From positions 11,087 through 75,086 of the forward strand of contig CAJUIP010000016.1 in assembly GCA_910586315.1 (NCBI GenBank): a stretch of 64,000 nucleotides of DNA, in the 5' to 3' direction. Source of the stretch: an uncultured Lachnospiraceae bacterium. GTDB lineage: Bacteria; Bacillota; Clostridia; Lachnospirales; Lachnospiraceae. The notes below the pieces were generated by a model that saw only the letters and a list, made by a program, of their open reading frames with translations, was not told the origin of the DNA and made no database searches. Shown in pieces: positions 1 to 8,391 of the stretch (its first letter is position 1; each line of letters starts with the position of its first letter). Position numbers and translations under genes: made by a program.

Positions 1-1
1 T

Positions 2-511
2 ACCTTAAAATACACCCAGTCCAACTCGGTATGCTATGTTAAGGGCGGACAGGCTATCGGTATTGGCGCAGGCCAGCAGTCCAGAGTTCACTGTACCCGT
101 CTGGCAGGACAGAAAGCCGACAACTGGTTTTTACGGCAGGCTCCGCAGGTATTAAACCTTCCGTTTATTGAGAAGATTAAACGGGCGGACCGTGATAACG
201 CCATTGATGTTTACATTGGCGACGAGTATATGGATGTTCTGGCCGATGGCCAGTGGCAGAAGGTCTTCACAGAGAAGCCGCCGGTATTTACAAGAGAAGA
301 GAAGAGAGCATGGCTCGACAAAATGCAGGATGTCGCCCTGGGCTCCGACGCCTTCTTCCCCTTTGGGGACAACATCGAGCGCGCCCATAAGAGCGGTGTA
401 AAGTATATTGCACAGCCGGGTGGTTCCGTCCGTGATGACAATGTCATTGAGGTCTGCAACAAATACGGCATGGCCATGGCGTTTACGGGGATACGGCTGT
501 TCCATCACTAA
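2..511 (+). CDS. AICAR transformylase (purH-type), 3' part only
   Basis: This is the C-terminal 169 residues of a phosphoribosylaminoimidazolecarboxamide formyltransferase, which transfers a formyl group from 10-formyl-THF to AICAR in purine biosynthesis. The reading frame is open from the window edge, so the start lies upstream. The segment KYTQSNSVCYVKGGQAIGIG and the later stretches DAFFPFGDNI, QPGGSVRDD and GMAMAFTGIRLFHH match the end of the PurH transformylase domain, and the TGxRxFxH ending is typical. Whether the missing part carries the IMP cyclohydrolase domain cannot be seen; many Clostridia have a stand-alone transformylase. No terminator is obvious in the 138 bases before the next gene. 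Confidence 0.9.
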   Translation, partial: TLKYTQSNSVCYVKGGQAIGIGAGQQSRVHCTRLAGQKADNWFLRQAPQVLNLPFIEKIKRADRDNAIDVYIGDEYMDVLADGQWQKVFTEKPPVFTREEKRAWLDKMQDVALGSDAFFPFGDNIERAHKSGVKYIAQPGGSVRDDNVIEVCNKYGMAMAFTGIRLFHH

Positions 512-649
512 TATACTGTTATACTGTCTGTATTATATTCAGCCAAATCTCTTTGTCTATTCGCCGGTTTGCTGCGTTGGCTTTTCCGGCCGCAGTCTCG
601 TTACGCCTGCGTTTTTGTTAAATGAGTCCGTAATAGGGAGGGAATTCCT

Positions 650-1627
650 GTGACATCCAGTCAGGAATATTTTATGATCGTGGCGAAAAGCCTGAACATG
701 ACACAATCCGCGAAGGAATTATTTATATCTCAGCAAAGCCTTTCTTATCATATCAGTCAGTTGGAAAAGCAATATCATACACAACTGTTTGTCCGTAAAC
801 CGGCCCTTCGCCTGACGCAGGCAGGGGAACACCTGTTGGTAAGACTGGAAAAGCTGGCCAAAATGGAGCGGGACATTCAGGCTGAAATGCAGGATTTCAG
901 TATCGTGCCCCAGGGAGAACTGATCGTAGGAATGCATCCGTCCCGTTTTAATCTTTTGTCACCATTGGTCTGCCCGGAATTTCGGAGACGTGTACCGGGC
1001 ACGCGGCTTAAGATTCTGCCGGGAACCACATCGCAATTTGAGTCACAGCTTTTGCGCGGGGAACTGGACGTTTTTATTGGTGTGAATCCGCATTTTTATC
1101 CCAATACAGAAATACGGAAACTTCTGCATGAAACGGCTTATGTCGCAGTACCATGTTGGATGTGGCAGGAAAAATACGGACAGTTGGCAGAAGAAAAGGA
1201 AAAGCTTGCAAAACGGGAGGGGCTTGATCTACATGAGATTATTGATTTTCCGTTTGTGGACTGTCTGGTCGGCCACAGCCAGCTGCAGGCCTATATGAAA
1301 AACTATGTTGAGGGAATAGGCCTGCACTGGAATGGTGTAATTTCCTGCTCCGATCCGATTGCTTACCTTGTTATGGAGAACCATTCGCAGGTATCGGCGA
1401 TTTTCCCTCAGGGTCATATACTCATATTAGAACAGATCAATGCCAGACGTAAGCCGGAGGATCGGCTTATGTGGTTTCCGGTTCGAGATATTGACTGGGA
1501 AGATAATTTGTGCATTGTATGGTGTAAGGATGTCTATGTTTCCCAAACACTTCAGATGTTTATTGAAATTGTCCAAAAGGTGTTTCAAAAAATAGAATAT
1601 GGTGAATTCCATTCAGGATATCATTAA
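650..1627 (+). CDS. LysR-family transcriptional regulator
   Basis: This 325-residue protein has the length and layout of a LysR-type regulator. An N-terminal winged helix-turn-helix (about residues 1-60, with SLNMTQSAKELFISQQSLSYHISQLE) is followed by an effector-binding domain from about residue 90. The GTG at 650 is chosen because a GGGAGG ribosome binding site lies 8 bases upstream. It ends 462 bases before a same-strand operon of a CitE-like lyase, a carboxylate carrier and a PEP-mutase-family lyase, and a terminator separates them. It is likely, but not proven, to control that operon in response to its substrate. Confidence 0.9.
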   Translation: MTSSQEYFMIVAKSLNMTQSAKELFISQQSLSYHISQLEKQYHTQLFVRKPALRLTQAGEHLLVRLEKLAKMERDIQAEMQDFSIVPQGELIVGMHPSRFNLLSPLVCPEFRRRVPGTRLKILPGTTSQFESQLLRGELDVFIGVNPHFYPNTEIRKLLHETAYVAVPCWMWQEKYGQLAEEKEKLAKREGLDLHEIIDFPFVDCLVGHSQLQAYMKNYVEGIGLHWNGVISCSDPIAYLVMENHSQVSAIFPQGHILILEQINARRKPEDRLMWFPVRDIDWEDNLCIVWCKDVYVSQTLQMFIEIVQKVFQKIEYGEFHSGYH

Positions 1628-1636
1628 GATCCAAAC

Positions 1637-1672
1637 GGGGACTTTTCGATTGTGGGAAGTCCTCTTTTTTTT
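1637..1672 (+). terminator. Rho-independent terminator after the LysR gene
   Basis: GGGGACTT pairs with AAGTCCTC (one G-U pair) around a 12-base loop and runs straight into eight T residues. It starts 9 bases after the LysR stop codon, so the regulator is probably transcribed separately from the downstream lyase operon. Confidence 0.85.
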
Positions 1673-2089
1673 ACACGGGCAGCGAGCCAAAGTCCATGCC
1701 TGCATGAGATCTTGGCGACTGCCGTGATAACTTGAGAAACTTGCAATGTGTGTTTCTCATAGTTTCACAGGGCAGACCTTGTTACGTTACCATATAAAAG
1801 TGAGATGGTAGAAGAAGGTCTTTCCCACGAAACAAAAAGCACTTTATGCCTCGTATTGTACCGCGGCGGGCCGCCTGGCAAGTAAGGGAAGAGCGATATT
1901 GCCACAAAGAGGACTATGTGATCCGTACAAGCGGATTTATGTTTCACAAAACCAGATAAGTATGTAAAAATATGTATATGGGATCCGCTCCCACCCAACA
2001 GCATGACACAGCAGCCGGACAGTATTTTGTGATTGAAAGACTTTCACTCCTATTTGTGCCGCCGGCCTGACTGAGGAAAGGAGATTACA
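1673..2089 (+). other. 417-base spacer upstream of the lyase operon
   Basis: No convincing gene is present; reading frames here are interrupted by stops. A hairpin GAGAAAC/GTTTCTC sits at 1734-1758. The spacer must hold the promoter and probably the LysR binding site for the operon starting at 2090, but I cannot pick out a convincing -35/-10 pair by eye. A strong ribosome binding site (GGAAAGGAGA) lies just before 2090. Confidence 0.4.
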
Positions 2090-2989
2090 ATGAATCAATG
2101 CAAGAGACTGCGGCGCTCGTTAGCGTGGGCGATGGCATTAAAACCGGAGGAGCTAAAACAGCTTATTGCCGGATGCTGTGACGGAATCGTACTTGATCTG
2201 GAGGATGGAGTTCTGATTACACAAAAAGAAACAGCCCGCACGGCAACCTGCCAAATACTCCAGAACTTAAATTTCGGTAAAAAGGAACGAATTGTCCGTG
2301 TAAACCCGGTGGACAGCAAATTTTTCGAGTCTGATATGACAGAGGTGATCGCGAAAGGCCTGCCGGATGCGATTCGCCTTCCCAAATGTGAACATACAGA
2401 AGATGTTCTGATGGTGGAACGTATGCTCACACAGATTGAAAAAGATAATAATATGACACAGAACACAATTGAAATTCTTGCCATGATCGAGACGCCGTTA
2501 GGAGTCAGGAATGCATATGACATCGCGGTTTGCTGTAAGCGCGTAACAGCGCTCAGCCTGGGAATGGAAGATATGTGCAGAGAATTCGGCGTCAAACGCC
2601 GTTATGAAAACAATGCTCTGGATATGTTGTATCTGAGACAAAAACTGGTATTGGATGCGAAAGCGGCGGGGGTGCAGATTCTTGATTCTGCGTTATTGAA
2701 CTTTGATGATATTGAGTCTACCAGGCGCGAAGCAGTTGAGTCAAAACAAACCGGTTTTACGGGGCGTTCCGTACAGGGAAATGAACAGGCAAAGCTGGTC
2801 AACGATATTTTTACACCGGATGCAGAAGAGGTGGAAGATGCCCGTGGGATGGTTGCGGCTTATGAAGATGCCGGCGCTCATGGAGATACCGGTCATATTA
2901 TGTACCACGGAAAACTGGTATGTTATGCCGCATATACACACGCCTGTGACCTGCTTCGCTATGCCTTGCAGATTGAGGATCGTCAATAA
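2090..2989 (+). CDS. CitE/HpcH-family lyase (citrate lyase beta subunit-like)
   Basis: This 299-residue protein belongs to the HpcH/HpaI aldolase and citrate lyase beta-subunit family. These TIM-barrel, Mg-dependent enzymes cleave or form C-C bonds of acyl-CoA or acyl-carrier 3-hydroxy acids. Visible family marks are VLDLEDGV near residue 35, the metal/substrate strand IVRVNPVDS near 65, IRLPKCE near 95, and EILAMIETPLGVRNA near 130-145. No CitD or CitF genes are nearby, so it is not a conventional citrate lyase complex and may act on a free CoA thioester such as a citramalyl- or malyl-CoA-type substrate. It is the first gene of a three-gene operon. Confidence 0.8.
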   Translation: MNQCKRLRRSLAWAMALKPEELKQLIAGCCDGIVLDLEDGVLITQKETARTATCQILQNLNFGKKERIVRVNPVDSKFFESDMTEVIAKGLPDAIRLPKCEHTEDVLMVERMLTQIEKDNNMTQNTIEILAMIETPLGVRNAYDIAVCCKRVTALSLGMEDMCREFGVKRRYENNALDMLYLRQKLVLDAKAAGVQILDSALLNFDDIESTRREAVESKQTGFTGRSVQGNEQAKLVNDIFTPDAEEVEDARGMVAAYEDAGAHGDTGHIMYHGKLVCYAAYTHACDLLRYALQIEDRQ

Positions 2990-3038
2990 CCGTTGATTAC
3001 AGCCGATGTTTTGGAAACAAAAGAAAGGATTTATCACT

Positions 3039-4361
3039 ATGACGTTTGGAACACTTTTTCAGGATTGGATGATTTTATGTGTATTCTTGTTGGTCGGATA
3101 TGTTCTGCGCGAAACGATTCCGGTGCTGCAGAAGATTTATCTTCCTTCCGCTGTAATAGGCGGAGCCGTAGCTCTGGTTGGCGGACAGCAGGTACTGGGA
3201 ATTTGGGACGTCCCCGCTTCATTCTCCTCTTATTCCGGAACACTGATTGCACTGATTATGACCTCCATCGTATGGGGAGTAAAAATAAACAGGGACCGTA
3301 TCAAGGGATATCTGGATTATCTTTGCTTTTTGAATACGGTCCAGTTCGGGCAGATTGCGATTGCGGCGTTAACCGGCATCGGACTGCGTTTGATTTGGAA
3401 AAATCTTCCCGAAGGATGGGGCTTAATGGCATTTTCCGCATATTTTGGAGGACATGGCACCGTTGCCACCTATGCCGGCGCATTTGAATCGCTGGGAATG
3501 GGGCAGGATTATGTCAGCATTGGTATGATTGAAGCTACCATGGGGCTTGTGTGTGCTGTGACAGTGGGAATGGTCATTGTCAATATCGGAATTCGAAAAG
3601 GGGAAGCCCGATATGTCAAGTACATTGGAAAAATCGGCTCCTATTCAGAGAAGGGAGTCCTTCCGGAAGAAAAGCGCGTTTCGATTGGTACGCAGCGCGT
3701 ACCTTCCGGATCGGTGAATGCGCTCGCATTCCAATTTGCCATGATGATGGCGCTTGTCTGGCTCGGAAAAAATATTTTTGCTGTTCTTGGTGCGAACGTC
3801 TGGTCCGGATTCAGTTCCATGCCGAACATGCTCTGGGGAATTTTGGGCGCTGTTATCGTATGGCCCATTCTCTGTAAACTGCATAGGGAGGATCTGGTTG
3901 ATAAAAAAACGTGCTCACAGATTTCAGGATTCTGCCTGGATATTCTGATTGTCGGTTCGATTGCCACACTGAATCTTACGGTATTCAGTTCATACCTTGC
4001 TCCTATTTTGATACAGTTTGTAGTCATTGTTTTATTTACAATTATGATTTGCTTCTGGTATAACAAAAAAATTGCAGCACATGAGTGGTTTGAAAAGAGT
4101 GTATTTGTTTTTGGTCAGGCAACCGGAGCAACTCCGACCGGACTTGCATTGCTGCGTGCCGTCGACCCGGATTCCATATGTACGGCGCCGGAAGCGCACG
4201 GCGTTGTAGCGGCGGTAAATAACCTGGGATTCTTCTGGCTTCCTGTTCTGCTTCCCACTCTGGCCGCAACCATGCCAATTGGTGAGATCAGTGTCGGATT
4301 GATTGGTTTTGCAGTGTTCTTTATTGTCGGGTGGATATTATTTGCAGGAAAGAACCGATAA
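3039..4361 (+). CDS. GltS-like sodium/carboxylate symporter
   Basis: This hydrophobic protein of 440 residues has about eleven predicted membrane spans and matches the sodium:glutamate symporter (GltS/ESS) family. Two glycine-rich re-entrant-type segments are visible (YFGGHGTVATYAGAFESLG in the N half, and FGQATGATPTGLALLRAVDP in the C half), as expected for the family's inverted repeat. The ATG at 3039 is preferred over an upstream in-frame ATG at 3006 because GAAAGGA lies 9 bases before it. It sits between two carbon-carbon lyase genes, so its substrate is more likely the carboxylate those enzymes degrade than glutamate itself; that is inference. Confidence 0.85.
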   Translation: MTFGTLFQDWMILCVFLLVGYVLRETIPVLQKIYLPSAVIGGAVALVGGQQVLGIWDVPASFSSYSGTLIALIMTSIVWGVKINRDRIKGYLDYLCFLNTVQFGQIAIAALTGIGLRLIWKNLPEGWGLMAFSAYFGGHGTVATYAGAFESLGMGQDYVSIGMIEATMGLVCAVTVGMVIVNIGIRKGEARYVKYIGKIGSYSEKGVLPEEKRVSIGTQRVPSGSVNALAFQFAMMMALVWLGKNIFAVLGANVWSGFSSMPNMLWGILGAVIVWPILCKLHREDLVDKKTCSQISGFCLDILIVGSIATLNLTVFSSYLAPILIQFVVIVLFTIMICFWYNKKIAAHEWFEKSVFVFGQATGATPTGLALLRAVDPDSICTAPEAHGVVAAVNNLGFFWLPVLLPTLAATMPIGEISVGLIGFAVFFIVGWILFAGKNR

Positions 4362-4376
4362 GAAAAGGAGATACGT

Positions 4377-5267
4377 ATGACAGCTGCGGAAAAAAGAAAA
4401 GAACTTCAAAAATTGTTGAGGAGTGATGATGTCATTATGGCGCCAAGTGCCTATGATGCATTATCTGCGAAATGTATAGAAAAAGCGGGCTTTTCCCTTT
4501 GCTCTACGACAGGTTATGGGATGCATGGCGCACAGTTAGGATGCCCGGATAACGGCCTGCTTGCATTTAATGAGATGGAAGACGCACTGGGAAACATGGC
4601 AGATGCCATCGATATTCCTTTGATTGCAGATGCCGAAGGCGGCTACGGAAATGCGGTCAATACCTGGCGGACGGTTCGGACATTTGAAAAGGCCGGGGTG
4701 GCGGGTCTGTTTATTGAAGATCAGAAACTGCCGCCGAACTGCCCGTTTCTAAAAGAGAACGATATGATCAGCACAGAAGAAATGATAGGAAAGATCCATG
4801 CAGCGCTGGATGCCCGTACAGATGATAATTTTATTATTATTGCCCGTACAGAAGCCAGAGGTGACGAGGCAATCCGCCGCTGTAATCTCTATCTTGAAGC
4901 CGGCGCGGACATGGTAAAGCCTCTGCCAATGAGCCGTGAGGACATGATTCGGTTTCCGCAGGAAATTTCTGGTCTGCTCCATGTCGGTTTTGCCCCGGGA
5001 AAACCGTTCAGTGCAGGACTGACGGCGGAAGATGCCGGAGCACTGGGATACAAGATCGTTACATACCCGATGACCGCACTTTTCGCTGCAGTAAAAGCAA
5101 TGCAGGATGCCATGCTGCATTTGAAAAAATATGGCTGCGATGATGGACTTCTGGACAATTTCATTACGATGGAGGAATATTTTCGTCTTGTGGATGCGGA
5201 CAAATTCCGTTTCATGGATCAGAAATATCTGCCAAGCAGAGCAAGTGGATGCGAAAACACGCTCTAA
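4377..5267 (+). CDS. Isocitrate lyase/PEP mutase-family lyase
   Basis: This 296-residue protein is a member of the isocitrate lyase/phosphoenolpyruvate mutase superfamily, of the short (methylisocitrate lyase, oxaloacetate decarboxylase, 2,3-dimethylmalate lyase) type. Family marks are MAPSAYDALSAKCIEKAGF at the N terminus, the Mg-binding strand PLIADAEGGYG near residue 83, AGVAGLFIEDQ near 110, and IIARTEAR near 155. The usual KKCGH catalytic loop is not seen in this place; the loop reads LPPNCPF, so methylisocitrate lyase activity is doubtful. It follows the carrier gene by 15 bases with an AAAAGGAG ribosome binding site, so the two are co-transcribed. A bidirectional terminator lies downstream. 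Confidence 0.85.
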   Translation: MTAAEKRKELQKLLRSDDVIMAPSAYDALSAKCIEKAGFSLCSTTGYGMHGAQLGCPDNGLLAFNEMEDALGNMADAIDIPLIADAEGGYGNAVNTWRTVRTFEKAGVAGLFIEDQKLPPNCPFLKENDMISTEEMIGKIHAALDARTDDNFIIIARTEARGDEAIRRCNLYLEAGADMVKPLPMSREDMIRFPQEISGLLHVGFAPGKPFSAGLTAEDAGALGYKIVTYPMTALFAAVKAMQDAMLHLKKYGCDDGLLDNFITMEEYFRLVDADKFRFMDQKYLPSRASGCENTL

Positions 5268-5387
5268 TGTTCTGTCCATATTATAGCTGACGAAACTACG
5301 CAGGACAGCGTGCCCGATTTATCGGGTATACAGGAGTGCTCTACTCATGCATCAGTGATTCGAGAGATGGAATATTGGAGGAGAGAA

Positions 5388-5440
5388 ATAGCCTGTTGTA
5401 TCAGATTGGCTCCATTGGAGTGTTTGAGACAGCAGGCTAT
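5388..5440. terminator. Bidirectional terminator between convergent genes
   Basis: ATAGCCTGTTGT pairs with ACAGCAGGCTAT over 12 base pairs (one G-U). A T-rich tail follows on the + strand and a shorter one on the - strand. It lies between the PEP-mutase-family gene and the converging Fic gene and can serve both. Confidence 0.8.
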
Positions 5441-5447
5441 GTTTTCG

Positions 5448-6203
5448 TTATAATCTGAGCAGCCGGCAGTAATCCCGCTCTGTTTCGATCACACATTCGG
5501 CAATCAGTTTGGAGAACGGCTCCATATCGTTCAATCGTCTGGAAGCAGACAGGGCATTGATGTAATCATTCCGCCAAATCGGGGGAATAGATACCACGCC
5601 GTAACCAGCATTTACAAGAATAAGGTTCATCAGGAGCCGGGCGGTTCTGCCGTTCCCATCAACAAATGGATGAATGTCGACCAGTCTTTTGTGTGCCATG
5701 GCCGCCAGCTCGACAGGGTGAAGCGCAGACCGTGAGGAACATATTTGATCTGCCAGGTGTTTCATAAGCCGGGGGACTTCCTCCGGTGATGGCGGCATAT
5801 ATTCCGTTCCGGAAATATAAACCTGAATGGACCGGTACTGGCCGGCCTGCTCTATGTCAACCTTTTGGTAAAACAGGCGGTGCAGCTTTTTGATGGCGTC
5901 CTCTGTGATGTTCATATCCTGCTGCCTTGCCAGCTCCAGCATGAAATCGTAGGCGGCGCCATGGCCGACTGCCTCATAGCAGTCTTTCAGCGGACGTCCT
6001 CCAACAGTAATTCCGTCCTCCAGGAGTATTTTTGTCTCGGATATGGTGAGAGTATTTCCTTCCAGGGCATTACTGCTATAGGTAAATCCGACACGGAAAT
6101 AATTATCCAAAGATTTTAATTCTTCTTTTGTCAATGGCCGGGCAGAGGATATTTTTTGTTTGTAGAAATCAGCTTTTTGCAGCAGGTCTTGTAATGTTGA
6201 CAT
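5448..6203 (-). CDS. Fic-domain protein with N-terminal inhibitory motif
   Basis: This 251-residue Fic protein would transfer AMP or another nucleotide moiety from a nucleotide onto a protein hydroxyl. The catalytic motif HPFVDGNGR is at about residues 178-186, followed by TARLLMNLILV. The inhibitory helix motif S-x-x-x-E-G-N is at residues 44-50 (Glu48), ahead of the core, which marks a self-inhibited (class II-like) enzyme. The ATG at 6203 is chosen because GGGGAGG lies 7 bases upstream; a longer frame exists but lacks a good start. No partner antitoxin gene is adjacent, consistent with inhibition in cis. The target is unknown. Confidence 0.9.
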   Translation of the reverse strand: MSTLQDLLQKADFYKQKISSARPLTKEELKSLDNYFRVGFTYSSNALEGNTLTISETKILLEDGITVGGRPLKDCYEAVGHGAAYDFMLELARQQDMNITEDAIKKLHRLFYQKVDIEQAGQYRSIQVYISGTEYMPPSPEEVPRLMKHLADQICSSRSALHPVELAAMAHKRLVDIHPFVDGNGRTARLLMNLILVNAGYGVVSIPPIWRNDYINALSASRRLNDMEPFSKLIAECVIETERDYCRLLRL

Positions 6204-6374
6204 CAAACTACCTCCCCTGAATCGCGCGAAGGAAAGATTGTCATATTGGTAGCTTCCTTCGTTTTTGATATCATCTATTGTACACGTATTAGCACAAAAA
6301 CACAATTTGATTTTTAAAATTTCTGCTTGCAAATCCCCGGAACATATGTTAAACTAATACCCGGTTAAGAAAAC

Positions 6375-6457
6375 GCAGGAGTGGCGGAATGGCAGACGCA
6401 TCAGACTCAAAATCTGACGTAGGTGACTATGTGTGGGTTCAAGTCCCATCTCCTGCA
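6375..6457 (+). tRNA. tRNA-Leu (anticodon CAA)
   Basis: An 83-base cloverleaf can be drawn. Acceptor arms GCAGGAG and CTCCTGC pair, the anticodon stem TCAGA/TCTGA holds a seven-base loop CTCAAAA (anticodon CAA), and a long class II variable arm is present. The T arm GTGGG-TTCAAGT-CCCAT is canonical. The discriminator is A and CCA is not encoded. It lies alone between two - strand genes and is followed by a terminator. Confidence 0.95.
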
Positions 6458-6473
6458 TGATAAGAAAGATAAG

Positions 6474-6511
6474 CCGAAGCTGGTTTCCATCGGGACTGGC
6501 TTCGGTTTTTT
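6474..6511 (+). terminator. Terminator downstream of tRNA-Leu
   Basis: CCGAAGC pairs with GCTTCGG around an 18-base loop and is followed by six T residues, 17 bases after the tRNA end. On the other strand it may also serve the convergent ATPase gene. Confidence 0.75.
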
Positions 6512-6524
6512 CGTAGTGTATTGG

Positions 6525-7799
6525 TTAAAACAATTCTACACGGCCAAGCAGCATGTCTATCAGATTGCAATGGAATATTCCGTTGTCATCATAGAAGTTA
6601 TGAGGAATATCCATGCGGACAATAATTTTTTTGAAAAAGTCTTTTGTCAGTGTGAAAGAGGCAAGTTCAGAGGATTCTTTTTTGTCCGTATCCATATTGA
6701 AGGCTGACTGGATGTAAATTTTCTTATCTGCATCATTTACAACGAAATCAATTTCTTTTTGCATGTTGGCACCGCCGGTACGGTCGGTCACAACGCCAAC
6801 ATCGATGGAATATCCCCGGCGCAGAAGTTCGTTGTAGATAATATTTTCCATCATATGACCGGGGTCATATTGGCGGTAATTCAATCGGGCATTACGAAGG
6901 CCAATATCTGTATAATAGTATTTGTTAGGATATTTGAAATAGGTCTTTCCTTTCACATCATAGCGTTTTACCATAGAAACAAGGAAGGAATCGATAATGT
7001 GCTGTACATAGTTTGATACCAGTGCAGAATTGATTTTTTCGTTCTTCATGCTGGTCAGTGTATGGGCAATATTCGTAGGATTCGTTAGAGAACTAATCTG
7101 TGAGGCAAGGAAATCCAGAATATTATTTAAAATATCCTCACGCTCAATACCATTACGCTCTACAATATCTTTTATATATAATTCGTTGTACAGGGAAGAC
7201 AAATACTCTTTTTTATCTTTTTCGTCGGTTAATGCCAGCAGGCGTGGCATACCGCCGTAGAGCATATAGGTATCCAGAGCCGTTCGCTCGTCACCGCCCG
7301 CATAGGAGTAGAACTCTTCAAAGGACAGTGGAAATACATGAATTTGGGCAGCACGGCCACGGAACTCGGTGGCAATATCTTTTGACAGCCCTTTTGAGTT
7401 GCTGCCAGTCACATATACGTCCAAATTCTTATATGCTTTGAGTTCATTCAGCATGTCATAGATGGAAACCTCAATCCCGCCGCTTTCTTTGTCGATAACC
7501 TTTGTGGTAAGCTGAACCTCGTCAATGAAGAGATAGAACTTTTCATCTTTCTTTTTTGCAACAAGGGCCTCGACATATTCACAAAGTGTGATGGGATTTC
7601 TGAACTTGTAGTAACGTCTCTGGTCTAATTTGATTTTTATGATGTTATCTTCCTGAACTCCCTGTGAAAGAAGATACTCATAAAATAAATCAAACAGCAG
7701 TACCGACTTTCCGCAACGGTGAAGACCAGTGATTACTTTGACCTCGCCATTCCACATATAATGAATCATGCGATTCAAATAAAAATCTCGCTTAAGCAT
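6525..7799 (-). CDS. ATP-binding protein of the AAA_14/DUF4143 type
   Basis: This 424-residue protein has the layout of the widespread AAA_14-DUF4143 ATPases. The Walker A motif GLHRCGKS lies near residue 25, Walker B FYLFIDEVQ near 90, and GSNSKGLSKDIATEFRGRA near 135. The C-terminal DUF4143 region (from about 205) contains a nuclease-like fold remnant with EIDFVV. The usual ExK partner strand reads YIQSAF, so the nuclease-like site is probably not catalytic. The ATG at 7799 follows a GAGGTG site by 6 bases. The physiological role of the family is not settled. It stands alone, convergent with tRNA-Leu. Confidence 0.85.
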   Translation of the reverse strand: MLKRDFYLNRMIHYMWNGEVKVITGLHRCGKSVLLFDLFYEYLLSQGVQEDNIIKIKLDQRRYYKFRNPITLCEYVEALVAKKKDEKFYLFIDEVQLTTKVIDKESGGIEVSIYDMLNELKAYKNLDVYVTGSNSKGLSKDIATEFRGRAAQIHVFPLSFEEFYSYAGGDERTALDTYMLYGGMPRLLALTDEKDKKEYLSSLYNELYIKDIVERNGIEREDILNNILDFLASQISSLTNPTNIAHTLTSMKNEKINSALVSNYVQHIIDSFLVSMVKRYDVKGKTYFKYPNKYYYTDIGLRNARLNYRQYDPGHMMENIIYNELLRRGYSIDVGVVTDRTGGANMQKEIDFVVNDADKKIYIQSAFNMDTDKKESSELASFTLTKDFFKKIIVRMDIPHNFYDDNGIFHCNLIDMLLGRVELF

Positions 7800-7911
7800 T
7801 ATGGTCACCTCGTACTTGCAACGAATGCGTCGTTACTTTTTTATATTATGCCACGAATTTCTCAGATTATCAATGGTAAAGCAAGCTTTGAATTACTATT
7901 CATGGGAGGGG

Positions 7912-7950
7912 GCATCTTCTTGCCCGCGTACCGCGGACAAGAGGCATCGG
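7912..7950 (-). repeat. REP-like palindromic repeat, copy 1
   Basis: The core CCGCGTACCGCGG is palindromic apart from its centre and is flanked by GCATCTTCTTG and ACAAGAGGC. Read on the - strand it matches the units at 8052, 30163 and 30231. It lies in the spacer between the divergent ATPase and restriction-modification genes. Confidence 0.7.
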
Positions 7951-8016
7951 GCGTTTCCCCGCCCCGTGAGCTGTAACAGTTCTGAAATATGAGAGATTGA
8001 AAAAATCAATTTAAAA

Positions 8017-8045
8017 TTGAAACACATTAATTTTGATGGTACAAT
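8017..8045 (+). promoter_or_regulatory. Sigma-A-type promoter of the restriction-modification operon
   Basis: TTGAAA and TACAAT are separated by 17 bases, 120 bases upstream of the XRE-type regulator gene. The transcript would begin just before the palindromic repeat at 8052, placing that hairpin in the 5' leader. Confidence 0.6.
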
Positions 8046-8051
8046 AAAAAG

Positions 8052-8121
8052 GTAACGGTTCAGCCTCGCGCACTTCTTGTCTGCGGTACACAGGCGAGAA
8101 GATGCAAAACTGAACGGTTAT
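8052..8121 (+). repeat. REP-like palindromic repeat, copy 2 (most complete)
   Basis: Inverted ends TAACGGTTCAG and CTGAACGGTTA (one mismatch) enclose the core CTTCTTGTCTGCGGTACA and its partner CAGGCGAGAAGATGC. The whole can fold as one hairpin of about 70 bases. It lies in the predicted leader of the restriction-modification operon. Confidence 0.75.
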
Positions 8122-8168
8122 TAAAAAAGAAGTGTGAAATAGTTGCAATATCACGAAAGGGATTCGCA

Positions 8169-8390
8169 ATGGCAGTCAGATACAGCAAATTATGGAAACG
8201 GTTAATCGATGAAAATATGATGAAGGTTGACCTTAGAAACCGGGCCGGGATTACAACAAATGCACTGGCGAAATTGGGTAAGAATGAACATGTGAGTACA
8301 GCCACCTTAGAGAAGGTATGTAATGTACTTCATTGTAATATAGAGGACATCGTGGAATTTGTTCCGGATGAGAGAGAGGAAGAAAAGTAA
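8169..8390 (+). CDS. Small XRE-type helix-turn-helix regulator
   Basis: This 73-residue protein is almost entirely a Cro/C1-type helix-turn-helix domain. MVRYSKLW-like N termini, a turn around AGITTNALAKLGKNEHVSTATL, and the ending CNVLHCNIEDIVEFVPD are typical of the small XRE proteins that precede type I restriction loci. Its stop codon is one base before the hsdM ATG, so the two are co-transcribed and probably translationally coupled. A role in restraining expression of the restriction enzyme is likely by analogy with controller proteins, not shown here. Confidence 0.85.
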   Translation: MAVRYSKLWKRLIDENMMKVDLRNRAGITTNALAKLGKNEHVSTATLEKVCNVLHCNIEDIVEFVPDEREEEK

Positions 8391-8391
8391 T

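Noticed and set aside
1765..2004. Open frame in the spacer before the CitE-like gene
   Set aside because: No ribosome binding site, no recognisable motif, and the region is expected to hold promoter and LysR binding sites.
6375..6457. tRNA-Leu as attachment site of an integrated island up to 16.5 kb
   Set aside because: No duplicate of the tRNA 3' end was found downstream by eye, and no tyrosine integrase gene is next to it.
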